Positions 33,760-42,892 of a stretch of DNA of 64,000 nucleotides are shown one piece after another; position 1 is the first letter of the stretch; every line of letters starts with the position of its first letter. The stretch is from CAMLQK01 sp035478775 (GTDB lineage Bacteria; Patescibacteriota; Saccharimonadia; Saccharimonadales; UBA4665). A model generated the notes under the pieces. That model did no database searches, was not told the DNA's origin, and saw nothing but the letters and a program-made list of their open reading frames with translations. The stretch is from NCBI GenBank assembly GCA_035478775.1, contig DATIJG010000002.1:1-64000 (forward strand), given 5' to 3'. Made by a program: the position numbers and the translations under genes.

Positions 33760-34476
33760 ATGAAATTGGCCGAGGCGTTTATCGCATATTTAAATGGTAG
33801 GGCGAAGACCCAGCTGTATGGCTTATTCGTTACGTGGATATTGATCTTGCACGGGAGCATTGTTTTTACATGTCTTTTTACTGATCAGCAGTTAATTTAT
33901 AAGAGGACAGGGTTACTCAAAAACGAGTATATAGCAGAACGTTTTTTTGCGATTTATACGTGGCGTTTCTGGATCTTTGAAATTGCCAGATTTGCTCTAG
34001 CTTGTTTGCTAACCTATTTAATGATATGGGTGTTTCCTAAGTATTTACTGGCAAAGGCATACGAAAAAGAATTGGAGGCAGATTACGGTAGGAAGAGTCA
34101 AAAGCTTGGTAAAGATTTAGATCTTGAAAAGGAGAGGAATAAGCTAGCTAAAACGCAGCTGGACACTGTTGATAAGGAAAAAAAGGTCATCGCACAACAG
34201 GAAGATCTTGAGGACAAAGAGGTGAAAACTTGGAAGACTGAATATCGAGAAACATCTCAATCGCTAAAGAATGCTCTTAATGATGTAATTCGAGCGGTTT
34301 TTGAACACAAAGGCCACCTTGAAAAATATATAAAGGATGGCTACGATGTTGACCCGCAGGTACCTAGCCGCTCAGTGGCGATAGCCTACTCTAATAATCT
34401 AATCGAGCTAAGCGACAACGGTAGCCGGGTGGCTTTAACAAAAAAAGGAAGATTCTTCGTCAGTCAGAAACTGTGA
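33760..34476 (+). CDS. Two-TM coiled-coil protein with winged-helix-like C-terminus, unknown
   Basis: A 238-residue protein: two membrane helices (about 15-45 and 66-95), then a Lys/Glu/Gln-rich coiled coil (about 96-170), then a small C-terminal domain. That domain 'SVAIAYSNNLIELSDNGSRVALTKKGRFFVSQKL' resembles a winged helix. Not assigned to a family. The shape (membrane anchor, coiled coil, cytosolic sensor-like module) is common in phage-defence and surface-sensing proteins but is not specific. It starts 8 nt after the glyS stop without a ribosome site. The base composition looks more A/T-rich than the neighbours, hinting at acquisition. Confidence 0.75.
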   Translation: MKLAEAFIAYLNGRAKTQLYGLFVTWILILHGSIVFTCLFTDQQLIYKRTGLLKNEYIAERFFAIYTWRFWIFEIARFALACLLTYLMIWVFPKYLLAKAYEKELEADYGRKSQKLGKDLDLEKERNKLAKTQLDTVDKEKKVIAQQEDLEDKEVKTWKTEYRETSQSLKNALNDVIRAVFEHKGHLEKYIKDGYDVDPQVPSRSVAIAYSNNLIELSDNGSRVALTKKGRFFVSQKL

Positions 34477-34590
34477 GTTCTTCCTTTGGATAATAATGGG
34501 GAAGGTAACTATGCACCTCGATGCTAAAGGCACAGTATTTCTTGCAACCCCGCTAAGCCTGGTATTATAAAGTCGTAATCGGAGCAAGGT

Positions 34591-35403
34591 ATGGCAAAAA
34601 TAGTGTACAATAACAGCAAACACAACAGTTATGTGGCTATGGATAAAAATACGAAACTGGCAGCAGAAACTGAACACAAAAAATACGACTTTACCGGCCT
34701 TAGAGCAATTATTTTTAATGGCACACTAACGCCGTCGCCAGGGCATAGCCACACCGATACGCTTATAAATGCCAGTACACGCATCATGCAAAAAAATGGT
34801 GTGGAAACTGAAGTTATTCGCACTATCGATTATCCCAATATCGCAACTGGCGTATGGCCGGATATGCGTGAGCATGGCTGGGAACATGACGATTGGCCGG
34901 AGATGTATAAAAAAGTGCAGCAAGCTGACATCATAATTTTGGCCGGGCCGATTTGGCTTGGCGACAATAGCTCGCAAACTAAAAAAATAATTGAGCGCTT
35001 ATATGCATGCAGCGGCGAACTTAACAAACAAGGGCAGTATGCCTATTATGGCAAAGTGGGCGGCTGCTTAATCACTGGCAACGAAGATGGTTTAAAACAC
35101 TGTGCAATGAATATCTTATACAGCCTGCAACACTTGGGCTGTACTATTCCGCCGCAGGCTGATGCTGGTTGGATTGGCGAAGCCGGCCCTGGCCCGAGCT
35201 ATGGCGACAAAATGCCGAACGGCAAACGAGAGGGTCTTGACAATGACTTCACTAACCGCAACACGACGTTTATGACGTGGAACTTGATGCACCTAGCGCA
35301 TATGCTCAAGCAAAACGGCGGGATACCATCTTATGGCAATCAGCGCACCAAATGGGATGCTGGCACACATTTTGGTTTTACCAACCCTGAATATCGCGCA
35401 TAG
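34591..35403 (+). CDS. Flavodoxin-fold NAD(P)H-dependent oxidoreductase
   Basis: A 270-residue FMN-dependent flavoprotein. The flavodoxin fold is visible in 'LRAIIFNGTLTPSPGHSHTDTLINAS' (FMN phosphate loop), 'QADIIILAGPIWLGDNSSQTKKIIER' and 'GKVGGCLITGNEDGLKHCAMNILYSLQHLGCTI'. This group reduces quinones, azo compounds or metals; the natural acceptor cannot be told. An N-terminal extension of about 30 polar residues precedes the fold; an ATG at 34639 is an alternative start. Tail residues 205-270 are an extra C-terminal segment. Confidence 0.9.
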   Translation: MAKIVYNNSKHNSYVAMDKNTKLAAETEHKKYDFTGLRAIIFNGTLTPSPGHSHTDTLINASTRIMQKNGVETEVIRTIDYPNIATGVWPDMREHGWEHDDWPEMYKKVQQADIIILAGPIWLGDNSSQTKKIIERLYACSGELNKQGQYAYYGKVGGCLITGNEDGLKHCAMNILYSLQHLGCTIPPQADAGWIGEAGPGPSYGDKMPNGKREGLDNDFTNRNTTFMTWNLMHLAHMLKQNGGIPSYGNQRTKWDAGTHFGFTNPEYRA

Positions 35404-35465
35404 CAATGCCACAATCTGTGGTGCAGCTTATTGCACATAACGCTTAAGCCGGTTACAATGGCCTC

Positions 35466-35879
35466 ATGGTTTACTTCTGGGGTTTGCTATGGCTTATTTC
35501 ATCGTTTTGCGCGGGTTTGTCGATGGAATTGCATCCAAACGGCGCACCCCAGCAAATATCGTCTAGCCACTGTAAGCTGAGCGTTAACTCTTTAACGAGC
35601 CAAAATGTAAGCGATATACCGTGTACTGCCACGGCCCAAAGCTATGGCTGGCCTGTCATAGTCACAACACACTATTCTGATATCACAACCTCTGACGGCA
35701 TAACGCTCAGCACGTATCAGACCAGCCTCGATAGTTCAAAATTTACGCATACTTCACGCACAAAATATGTTTACAATTTTTTGATAGCGGCAGGTAGCAT
35801 TGGAGCGGTCGTAGCTGTCTTATTGTTCTTGGCAGAGTGGCGCCCAAAACCCCAGTACGCCAGTAGCGTACATAAATGA
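35466..35879 (+). CDS. Unknown two-TM protein (137 aa), leaderless
   Basis: A 137-residue protein with a hydrophobic N-terminus (about 2-20) and a TM helix at about 103-123. The ~75-residue extracytoplasmic loop between them carries two Cys (C36 and C53, in SSHCKLS and IPCTATA) that could form a disulfide. TACAAT (35454-35459) ends 6 nt before ATG, so it is probably leaderless. No family recognised. Confidence 0.7.
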   Translation: MVYFWGLLWLISSFCAGLSMELHPNGAPQQISSSHCKLSVNSLTSQNVSDIPCTATAQSYGWPVIVTTHYSDITTSDGITLSTYQTSLDSSKFTHTSRTKYVYNFLIAAGSIGAVVAVLLFLAEWRPKPQYASSVHK

Positions 35880-35893
35880 ATGAATTTAATTCG

Positions 35894-37042
35894 TTAATAT
35901 GTGCCAGTTGCGATAGCACCAATGGCTGTGGCGTATATGCCGGCAGGTGTAGCCGTGCTGGCACTCGCTGAAAATTTTAATGATGCTGTAATGCTATCAA
36001 GTGGTGCGCTGCTACTCGCGACTATATCACCGTAGATGCTACGCACACCAGTGCTGGTGCTCGAGTCGTAGTTGCTCTTGCCACCTGAACCGTCGTATTT
36101 GGTAGCTGCGTTGAGCCCGCTTGTGCCAGTAACGCCTACACCAAATTGTCCGCTACCAGCGGCAAGCACGGCAGGGGAACTACCATTATTTTGGGCGGTA
36201 ATCGGGCAATTGCCACCTCCATCGTTACTTAAGCCGGCGCATAAAGTGCCACTTTTAAGATCAAGTATCGCACCGCTTTGGGCATTGGTTGAGATTTGTG
36301 CGTATACAGTGGCGGAATCTACTTGCGAGCTATCTAAAATGCTGGCACTGCCATGCCCTAAATTGACGTTTGGCGGGCTAGTGCCGCTGCAGCTTGCGCC
36401 GGGCGCGCCGCCCGAAATACAGAATATGAGCGATTCCATAACCCGCGCCGAAATGATAAAGCTAGTCGTTGTACTCAGGGCAAATCCGCCGCCATCGGCA
36501 TAGTTGCCCGGATTAGTTGCCGAAACATAAGGTGAGCCCCCACCGTACGTTGTGTCGGCATAGGTATAAACTCGGGCGTAAAAGGTGCGGGCCACATGCA
36601 TGTTGGCAACGTTGCCAATAACAAAACTTACCGTACTGCCCGCGCTCACAGCGCTGCCTGTATTCTTCGTAAAACGTAAACGCCACTGCGATGTTAAATA
36701 CGACCAGTTATTGAGTCCACTGACGTTTGTAAAGGTAGCGCTGGCTGCTGCAAAGCTCGGTAAGCCTGTAGTGTTTGAGGCGGTCTGGTCGCACGCGGTG
36801 CCGATAACTGGCGAGTCGCCACAAAATTCAATAATGATGCTTTGGATATTTGAAGGGGTCGTAAATTGAACTAAGTAATTCACGCCTGTTGCGCTGGCTG
36901 CACTGTTACTTAATACTATACTGCGGCTGGTAATAGTTGCCGCAAAACTGGTGGATGTGACACACGGCGTACTCGGGTAAATTATTGCAAGTAGCAATAA
37001 AAACGTGCACAGCAAGCTGCGTGTTTTCTTAGTTACTCTCAC
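35894..37042 (-). CDS. Large secreted surface protein, beta-rich
   Basis: A 382-residue exported protein from a GTG start at 37042 that places a typical signal peptide first (basic 'VTKKTRS', hydrophobic LLCTFLLLLAII, small residues). A longer ATG frame from 37174 has 44 extra residues without a signal-like start and is less likely. The mature part is Ser/Thr/Gly/Ala-rich beta sandwich with repeated 'SAASATGVNYLVQFTTPS' and 'SAVSAGSTVSFVIGNV' patterns and the end 'STATPAGIYATAIGAIATGTY' common to CPR surface proteins. No LPXTG or C-terminal TM, so it may be shed or held non-covalently. Gene ends close to the convergent 35466 gene. Confidence 0.75.
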   Translation of the reverse strand: MRVTKKTRSLLCTFLLLLAIIYPSTPCVTSTSFAATITSRSIVLSNSAASATGVNYLVQFTTPSNIQSIIIEFCGDSPVIGTACDQTASNTTGLPSFAAASATFTNVSGLNNWSYLTSQWRLRFTKNTGSAVSAGSTVSFVIGNVANMHVARTFYARVYTYADTTYGGGSPYVSATNPGNYADGGGFALSTTTSFIISARVMESLIFCISGGAPGASCSGTSPPNVNLGHGSASILDSSQVDSATVYAQISTNAQSGAILDLKSGTLCAGLSNDGGGNCPITAQNNGSSPAVLAAGSGQFGVGVTGTSGLNAATKYDGSGGKSNYDSSTSTGVRSIYGDIVASSSAPLDSITASLKFSASASTATPAGIYATAIGAIATGTY

Positions 37043-37309
37043 AATGTACGTGTATCTTTTTGACTTAGGCACTCTAGCATATGTTGCCTGTGACACACAA
37101 CATACATAAGCAATAAGCTGTTGTGCTATACACAATGCGCGTGGGGAAAGCTGACCAAGATTCCTAATACGCATAAGAACTAAAAATTACAGCACGTTTT
37201 TAGGCGTAGACGGCGTATAATACATGGGTATTAAAGTGTAAAGCTAATAATTGTTACTGGCGCGCTGTGCCGGCAGCAATCTAAAAAGGGTAGTGCTTTA
37301 GGGAGATAT

Positions 37310-38563
37310 ATGGACGACGACATGGTAGCGCAAACAACAGATGCGGATGGATCGGCAGCAGAGCAGACTGGCGAACTTGAGCAAGAAGTGCGTACAGTAG
37401 AGCAGCAAGCACAGGGCATAGATGTTACCAACAAAGAAAAAGCTGAAGCTGAACAAAAAAACAATAAAGCCAACGACATTGCCGAGGAAGATGTAGTCAA
37501 CCTTGAGCATACTGTGCCCGGCCAGGAGCAAATAGCTCACATAAGCGCCACCGAAATGGCAGCTCAAATTAAAGAGGTGGGGGATGGTGAATACCATCCA
37601 GTGGACGTTTTTGCTTGGGCTAATAATTTGTATCAGTATAAAAACCAGCTGAAAACCGAACTGTTTTTAATTAACAAAAACAGCGTGGTGTATCGTACCA
37701 AGCTAGACAAAGAAATTGAAAAACAACTACAGCCATTATTTATCGACGAGATTTTAAACTACATATTAACAGGTATTGATACTGGCCTTACTGTGCGCGC
37801 CTTTGAAGACGGCGATGCCCAGGAAAATGTGCTGCAACGCACTCGCTGGGAAAATGTTGAACGTTTAGCGGAAGTGATGCATTGGGTGAATACTCAGGAA
37901 AGCGAAATGGAAGTGTTTGTCGAAGAGGAGCACGACTTAAAACGTATTAAAGGTGCGCTTTTGCGTTGTACGCACCCGGCTTTTAAGCAGCCGTTTTACG
38001 TTATTAAGGCGTTGCCAGCTGCGCAAATGTTGAAAGGCGATGGTGTATGGATGGTGAAGGCCAGCAACTTCGGGCCATTTGCCGATGCTGCTGCATTACG
38101 TATTCCAGCTGACAACCAAATGTTACTTATCGAAGAAGACTTGTTTGTGTTCAACCAGGCTAAACTGGACAGGCTGTTTGGCTACAACGCTAAAAAGAAC
38201 AGCGTAGCAGCCAAAAAGGTTGCCGAGATTGAAGAGCACTTCAAATTGAGCTTTGCTGACGGGATGGATATGCAGTCGCTTATTAAAGGTAATAAAACCG
38301 CCATCAATAAGCTGCAAAAGGTGCAAATTGGCGACCTTACCCAAAATGCAATCGTTGACCATGCCGATGAACTTGGTGTGGGTCTTATGCAAGACGAAGC
38401 GGGTGCGATCATCATTGAAAATACCAAAGACCTAAACAAATTTGTGAACTTGCTGAACGACGATTATATGGAATCCCAGCTGACAGGCATTCGCTACGAA
38501 ATCCGTGGCAAAAAACCATTGCCACCGCCGAAGGACGATGCTGCTGCTGAAATTGCGCTCTAA
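37310..38563 (+). CDS. DUF4868/KwaB-like protein
   Basis: A 417-residue protein. The first ~85 residues are acidic and Gln/Glu-rich. The remainder matches the pattern of DUF4868, the domain of Kiwa defence protein KwaB: a strand-rich part ('QPFYVIKALPAAQMLKGDGVWMVKASNFGPF'), then 'QMLLIEEDLFVFNQAKLDRLFGY' and a helical C-terminal half. KwaB binds phage or plasmid DNA and blocks late replication and transcription. The match is my own reading and needs an HMM search. AGGGAGAT precedes the ATG. The usual four-TM KwaA partner is not adjacent, but a membrane protein follows 33 nt later. Confidence 0.6.
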   Translation: MDDDMVAQTTDADGSAAEQTGELEQEVRTVEQQAQGIDVTNKEKAEAEQKNNKANDIAEEDVVNLEHTVPGQEQIAHISATEMAAQIKEVGDGEYHPVDVFAWANNLYQYKNQLKTELFLINKNSVVYRTKLDKEIEKQLQPLFIDEILNYILTGIDTGLTVRAFEDGDAQENVLQRTRWENVERLAEVMHWVNTQESEMEVFVEEEHDLKRIKGALLRCTHPAFKQPFYVIKALPAAQMLKGDGVWMVKASNFGPFADAAALRIPADNQMLLIEEDLFVFNQAKLDRLFGYNAKKNSVAAKKVAEIEEHFKLSFADGMDMQSLIKGNKTAINKLQKVQIGDLTQNAIVDHADELGVGLMQDEAGAIIIENTKDLNKFVNLLNDDYMESQLTGIRYEIRGKKPLPPPKDDAAAEIAL

Positions 38564-38583
38564 GCGTTCTATGGCAAGGCAGG

Positions 38584-38589
38584 TATAAT
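38584..38589 (+). promoter_or_regulatory. Leaderless -10 (TATAAT) for the membrane-helicase pair
   Basis: TATAAT ends 6 nt before ATG 38596. Confidence 0.6.
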
Positions 38590-38595
38590 TAGCGT

Positions 38596-39012
38596 ATGAT
38601 ATCGCCCGACCCGACCAAACCCCAAAATCAACGTGAGCCGTTTTCGCTTCTGCCGAGCGACCAATTACTTCAGGCTCCAGAACCATCCGAACCGAGTCTG
38701 ATAAGTGTGCAAAGGCACCAAAAGCCAACTGCCGGTATTGGTATTACCCAAGCCTCTCAAGCCCAGCCCGCGCAAGTGCCCGACCAAGCGACCATAGATG
38801 CGCTGCTGCAAATTACACGTGCCGACCAACAACGTAAAGACGCGGCACATGGCACCCAAATGAAACACTGGTGGAATCTAGGGGAATGGTTTAACGCCTC
38901 AACCGCATCACGTAAAAAAGCGCTCATCCGGCTCGTTATTTTTATTGTTTCAAGCATTGTACTCAGCATAGTTGCCGACCGTTTTGTCTCCGGAGCGTTT
39001 AAAGGCTTATGA
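38596..39012 (+). CDS. Pro/Gln-rich protein with one C-terminal membrane helix
   Basis: A 138-residue protein with ~85 Pro/Gln/Ser-rich disordered residues, a short amphipathic stretch ('HWWNLGEWFNASTASRKKALIRLV') and a TM helix (about 111-130) near the C-terminus. It is tail-anchored in form. Not recognised. It overlaps the helicase start by 4 nt (ATGA), so the two are translated together. If the upstream DUF4868 assignment is right, this protein occupies the place of KwaA, but it has one helix rather than four. Confidence 0.75.
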   Translation: MISPDPTKPQNQREPFSLLPSDQLLQAPEPSEPSLISVQRHQKPTAGIGITQASQAQPAQVPDQATIDALLQITRADQQRKDAAHGTQMKHWWNLGEWFNASTASRKKALIRLVIFIVSSIVLSIVADRFVSGAFKGL

Positions 39013-40556
39013 CACAACAAGAAGCTTTGGCAATTTTAGAGTCGGGTGTACCAACGCTTTTAACTGGTGCAGCGGGCACCGGCAAAACATACACACTCAA
39101 CCAATTTATTGAGCGCGCTAAACGTCGTGGTTTACATGTGGCCGTTACCGCAACTACGGGCCTGGCCGCCACGCACCTTAACGGCACTACTATTCACGCC
39201 TGGTCGGGCATTGGAGTACTTGACCAGGTCGACCATCACATGATCCAAAAACTTGGCAAGCAACGCCAAGAGCTTATCAATAAAGCTGATGTGCTGGTGA
39301 TTGACGAAATAAGTATGCTGCATGACTTTCGGCTTGATATGGTTGATCAAGTGCTGCGCCAGGTGCGCCAAAATGATGTGCCATTTGGTGGTGTCCAGGT
39401 TATTTTGTGTGGCGACTTTTTTCAGCTGCCACCAGTGAACCGCAGTGGCTCTCGGCAAGGTAGTTTTGTAACCAGCTCGCAGATATGGCAACAAAATGTA
39501 TTCAGCGTTTGCTATTTACAGCAACAATATCGACAAGCTGACGACAATATGTACACTGAAATTTTAAACGGTATTCGGGCTGGAGTTTTAAAGCGCAGCC
39601 AACTCGAAGCCTTGCAAGCTCGACAACAGGCGATTGTTGACCCGTTCACCCCTTATACGCGTCTGTTGACAGTGAACATGGATGTCGACTCCGTAAACCT
39701 TGAACATCTGGCAGATATTGACGAAAAGATACATGAATACGAAATGGAAACCAGTGGTTCGAAGCAATATATTGAACAACTTTTGCGTTCATGTTTAGCA
39801 CCTGAAGTACTGCAGCTTAAAAAAGGCGCCCAGGTTATGTGCATTAAAAACAGCCAAGAACGCAAGTATGTAAATGGCAGCTTGGGGGTGGTAATTGATT
39901 TTGAAAAAATTACTGACCACCCAGTTGTAGAACTGACAAATGGGCGGCAAGTTGTTATACGGCCAGATACCTGGGAGCTTATGGATGGTGACAAGCGTCG
40001 CGCCCAGCTTTCACAACTGCCGTTACGGCTAGCTTGGGCGATTACTGTACATAAAAGCCAGGGCATGACTTTAGATGCCGCTCGTATTGATTTGCGTAAA
40101 GCGTTTGTCGAGGGTATGGGCTACGTGGCGTTGTCGCGTGTGCGTGGCTTGCAGCATCTGGTACTTGAGGGTATGAATGGCATGGCTCTAAAAGTGAGCC
40201 CGCTTGCTCGGCAAATAGATATCGAGCTGCGCGCCAAAAGTCACCGTACACTTGAAGATAACGCAGTGTATGTAACGCAGTGGCACGACCGCGAAGACGC
40301 TGGCCAGAATGTGCCTGCAATCGCCCAAGCAAAAAACGCTGACAAGTCGGTGACTTGGCAAGAAAAACTGGCTAAGATGCGTGAAACCTATCCAAATGCA
40401 TATAAGCCATGGAGCACTGAAGATGACCAAAAATTACAAGCTGAATACGAAAAAGGCACGAAGCTCAAGAAACTCACGGACTTATTTGGCCGCCACCCCG
40501 GTTCAATTATGAAACGTCTGCAAAAATATTACGGCGAAGAAGCGATTATTAAATAG
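39009..40556 (+). CDS. PIF1-like superfamily 1B helicase with C-terminal HTH
   Basis: A 515-residue SF1B helicase (PIF1/RecD2 group) that unwinds DNA 5'-3'. Motif I is 'LLTGAAGTGKTYTL', Ia 'AVTATTGLAATHLNGTTIHAW' (PIF1 hallmark), II 'VLVIDEISML', III 'LCGDFFQLPPV', and V/VI 'AWAITVHKSQGMTLDAARIDL' with 'GYVALSRVRGL'. The last ~75 residues, 'KPWSTEDDQKLQAEYEKGTKLKKLTDLFGRHPGSIMKRL', are a Myb/SANT-like HTH. Its end overlaps the convergent 40549 gene by 8 nt. Confidence 0.93.
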   Translation: MTQQEALAILESGVPTLLTGAAGTGKTYTLNQFIERAKRRGLHVAVTATTGLAATHLNGTTIHAWSGIGVLDQVDHHMIQKLGKQRQELINKADVLVIDEISMLHDFRLDMVDQVLRQVRQNDVPFGGVQVILCGDFFQLPPVNRSGSRQGSFVTSSQIWQQNVFSVCYLQQQYRQADDNMYTEILNGIRAGVLKRSQLEALQARQQAIVDPFTPYTRLLTVNMDVDSVNLEHLADIDEKIHEYEMETSGSKQYIEQLLRSCLAPEVLQLKKGAQVMCIKNSQERKYVNGSLGVVIDFEKITDHPVVELTNGRQVVIRPDTWELMDGDKRRAQLSQLPLRLAWAITVHKSQGMTLDAARIDLRKAFVEGMGYVALSRVRGLQHLVLEGMNGMALKVSPLARQIDIELRAKSHRTLEDNAVYVTQWHDREDAGQNVPAIAQAKNADKSVTWQEKLAKMRETYPNAYKPWSTEDDQKLQAEYEKGTKLKKLTDLFGRHPGSIMKRLQKYYGEEAIIK

Positions 40557-41535
40557 TTTTAACCATATCGATAAAAGCTTGTAGATTTTCCTGCTGTCCT
40601 TGCAGGGCGCTGTATGCGCGGGCGATGTTCAAGTGTCCGGTGTTTATACAGTAAGCAATCGCTTGCCCAAGTTGCTCGTGGGTTAAACTCGCTGCTAGTT
40701 CACTGTCGTACAAAAACATGCTGTCATCTTCGTTGTAAGTTTCTAAGAAACGCTGGCTGTATTCACCAGGGCTTAACGCTTGTACGCGATGTGCCAACAG
40801 CGAAAGCGCGTCATATTTCATGCGTATACTTTTGGCAATCTTTAACGGCCGGGCCAGTGCCAATGTGCGGTGAAAGGAATCGGCGAGCGGCATGAAGGCC
40901 TTGCTACTTGCCAAAAGTATATCTAGGGCGTCATCCATTTGCGGTATGTTGTGTGCGTTGCCGGTAAAAAGCTCGTTCACATTTATATAGTGCTTCGTAA
41001 AGAACGTTTCAACACTGAGCCATTTATTGCCGACCGCTTGTTCGAGCGCGGCCTTTGGCAAACAATGGTGCTCCTGCCAAGAGGTGGTATGGTTATAGTC
41101 GACTATCAGGCCACCATCGGCAACCTGGCCATGCAAGGCGTGCGACAGGTCGACTGTAGGCGGTGTGGTTATATACACCGTGTAACAATCATCGGGTAAT
41201 ATTAAAGCATCGTCAGGCCGCAGGCAGTAAATATCGGCCGTGGCCCAATCCAGCGCGGTTTTGCCTGTAAAATTCATACGCTGCATGCGGGTAATGGTAT
41301 GTGTATATTTTAAAATTTTATCAATGTTGAGTGTTTCAGAACGCCGATACTGCAACGTACGTGAAAGTTTAAGCCATTGCTTGCGGAGGGCGCTCAACAT
41401 AGAGACTGGTTGGTCGCAAACAATTACTGCACGCCCTAAGTATTGGCGTGTATGTAAATGTCGCATGAGGTCGGCGGCCTGGCTGGCAGTACCACGAGCA
41501 GCGGCTATTCGTTGTTCAAAATATACTTTTTTCAT
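40549..41535 (-). CDS. Unknown protein (328 aa)
   Basis: Not recognised. A soluble, helix-rich protein from ATG 41535, preceded by AGGGGCGGTG. It begins 'MKKVYFEQRIAAARGTASQAADLMRHL' and contains alternating 'RPDDALILPDDCYTVYITTPPTVD' and 'DGGLIVDYNHTTSWQE' strand-like blocks in the middle, with a helical C-terminal half. No TM or Cys pattern. Its position tail-to-tail with the helicase gives no functional clue. An upstream ATG (41583) would add 16 residues without ribosome site. Confidence 0.75.
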   Translation of the reverse strand: MKKVYFEQRIAAARGTASQAADLMRHLHTRQYLGRAVIVCDQPVSMLSALRKQWLKLSRTLQYRRSETLNIDKILKYTHTITRMQRMNFTGKTALDWATADIYCLRPDDALILPDDCYTVYITTPPTVDLSHALHGQVADGGLIVDYNHTTSWQEHHCLPKAALEQAVGNKWLSVETFFTKHYINVNELFTGNAHNIPQMDDALDILLASSKAFMPLADSFHRTLALARPLKIAKSIRMKYDALSLLAHRVQALSPGEYSQRFLETYNEDDSMFLYDSELAASLTHEQLGQAIAYCINTGHLNIARAYSALQGQQENLQAFIDMVKTI

Positions 41536-41660
41536 CACCGCCCCTATGTTTGGATATGCTTTGACGCGCGAATGATAGCACAAGTTCGTCCCTTAACAAC
41601 AGCTAATATGCAAGTTTTTCGGTAATAAAAGCCCAAGCGATCTGTAAAAGTATAAGTTTT

Positions 41661-42326
41661 TTACAACAAGTGATTTTGCCGGTAACTAAAATAATCGTTT
41701 TTACTAACAATAATGTGATCGTGTAATTCAATGCCGATTAAATGTCCGGCGGCGATAAGTTGCTGAGTGAGGCTTATGTCGTGCGAACTGGGACGGGCAT
41801 TACCGGAAGGGTGATTGTGGGCGACGACTATACACGCCGCCCGGTCGGCAATAGCGTCAGAAAACACTTCGCGTGGGTGCACAATAACCGAATCAAGCGT
41901 CCCGATAGTTACAGTACGCTGGGCGATCAGCCGTCGCCCGCCGTCAAGCGTCAAACATACTAAATATTCTTGCTGACGAGTACGGATATGGCCGAGCCTG
42001 CCTAAAATATCAGACATTGACCGTAGCGGCTCAATATCACGTACCAAATAACGCCGAGTCAGTTCCAGGCCTGCCAAAATACGCCCGGCAATCACTGTAC
42101 TCACACCTTTTATGGTGAGCAAATCTTCGAGTGTAATATGCCCGCCATGTTTTTGTAGCAGACGTTGCACCCGCCGCGCAATTGTGGAAACATCGCTTAT
42201 GGCGTTACCGCTGCCAATTAGTAAGCTCAGCAATTCCACATCGCTCAACGCCGCCGCGCCTTTTTGCAAAAACTTTTCGCGCGGCCGCTCATACACAGGG
42301 AGTTGTTTAATCTTTTTTGCTGACAT
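41661..42326 (-). CDS. radC: RadC/UPF0758 JAB-domain protein
   Basis: A 221-residue RadC-family protein: N-terminal helix-hairpin-helix (about 15-95) and a C-terminal JAB/MPN metalloprotease-like domain. The metal motif HxHPSG plus Asp is 'VVAHNHPSGNARPSSHDISLTQQL'. Despite the name the family's role in repair is doubtful; related proteins are linked to DNA transformation and mobile elements. The start at 42326 matches the usual 'IKQLPVYERPREK' opening; the longer frame adds 21 unlikely residues. Confidence 0.93.
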   Translation of the reverse strand: MSAKKIKQLPVYERPREKFLQKGAAALSDVELLSLLIGSGNAISDVSTIARRVQRLLQKHGGHITLEDLLTIKGVSTVIAGRILAGLELTRRYLVRDIEPLRSMSDILGRLGHIRTRQQEYLVCLTLDGGRRLIAQRTVTIGTLDSVIVHPREVFSDAIADRAACIVVAHNHPSGNARPSSHDISLTQQLIAAGHLIGIELHDHIIVSKNDYFSYRQNHLL

Positions 42327-42410
42327 ACTAAACGTCTTACATTTACCGTGCCGCGAGTGTATCAAAGGTTCGTCCCAAAAGGCAAGCAAAACTTATGGTA
42401 CGATACCCTT

Positions 42411-42533
42411 ATGAACAGTATGGACAAAACCGTAAATTCCCGGAAACTCCTGAAAGCGGCAGCCAGAAACGACGGGGCAGCCACTCGCAGCTCTACTATA
42501 TTTTTAAGCTGTGGCAGGGGGAACAATGCCTGA
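42411..42533 (+). CDS. Small ORF (40 aa), possible leader of the next gene
   Basis: ATG at 42411 lies 6 nt after TACGAT (42399-42404), the same leaderless spacing as other genes here. The 40-codon frame reads MNSMDKTVNSRKLLKAAARN and continues to ...STIFLSCGRGNNA, ending at TGA 42531-42533, overlapping the start of the next ORF by 8 nt. Its codons do not clearly look coding, and another frame in the same region is also open (89 aa), so which one is used is uncertain. Confidence 0.35.
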   Translation: MNSMDKTVNSRKLLKAAARNDGAATRSSTIFLSCGRGNNA

Positions 42534-42843
42534 AGGCAAGCGTTATCTTAATACCGGAGCCGTTGTTGAGTCTGCCGAAACGAAACCAGGTACGCAATTT
42601 GTTGTGCTTAACCCTTATCCGCCCGGCAGTATTAGCCAGATTTCTTACGACAATAACAATATAGAATGTCTTAATATACCCGGTACGCCTGCGGAGGGTG
42701 TTGAAAATTTGATAGTTACAGGCGTATATTGGACTGTCGAACGCACTGTCGATGCTTTAAAGCATGCACTACGTATAAGTGAAGAGTTGGAATTGGTGAT
42801 CAGACAGCGGTATGAGCTACCTCCATACGAGATGCAGGAGTAG
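42526..42843 (+). CDS. Unknown protein (105 aa)
   Basis: A 105-residue soluble protein starting at ATG 42526 with AGGGGGAAC directly upstream, 'MPEGKRYLNTGAVVESAETKPGTQ'. A strand-rich first half with 'FVVLNPYPPGSISQISYDNN' is followed by a helix ('WTVERTVDALKHALRISEELELVIRQRYEL'). Not recognised. Translated possibly by coupling to the overlapping short ORF. Confidence 0.6.
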   Translation: MPEGKRYLNTGAVVESAETKPGTQFVVLNPYPPGSISQISYDNNNIECLNIPGTPAEGVENLIVTGVYWTVERTVDALKHALRISEELELVIRQRYELPPYEMQE

Positions 42844-42892
42844 CTACTTAGAACTAAGCACTACAGCATAGTACGTATGTATTAACACAAAA

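Noticed and set aside
36072..36503. Plus-strand 143-aa ORF within the surface protein
   Set aside because: Complement of the repetitive Ser/Gly-rich gene with no start signals.
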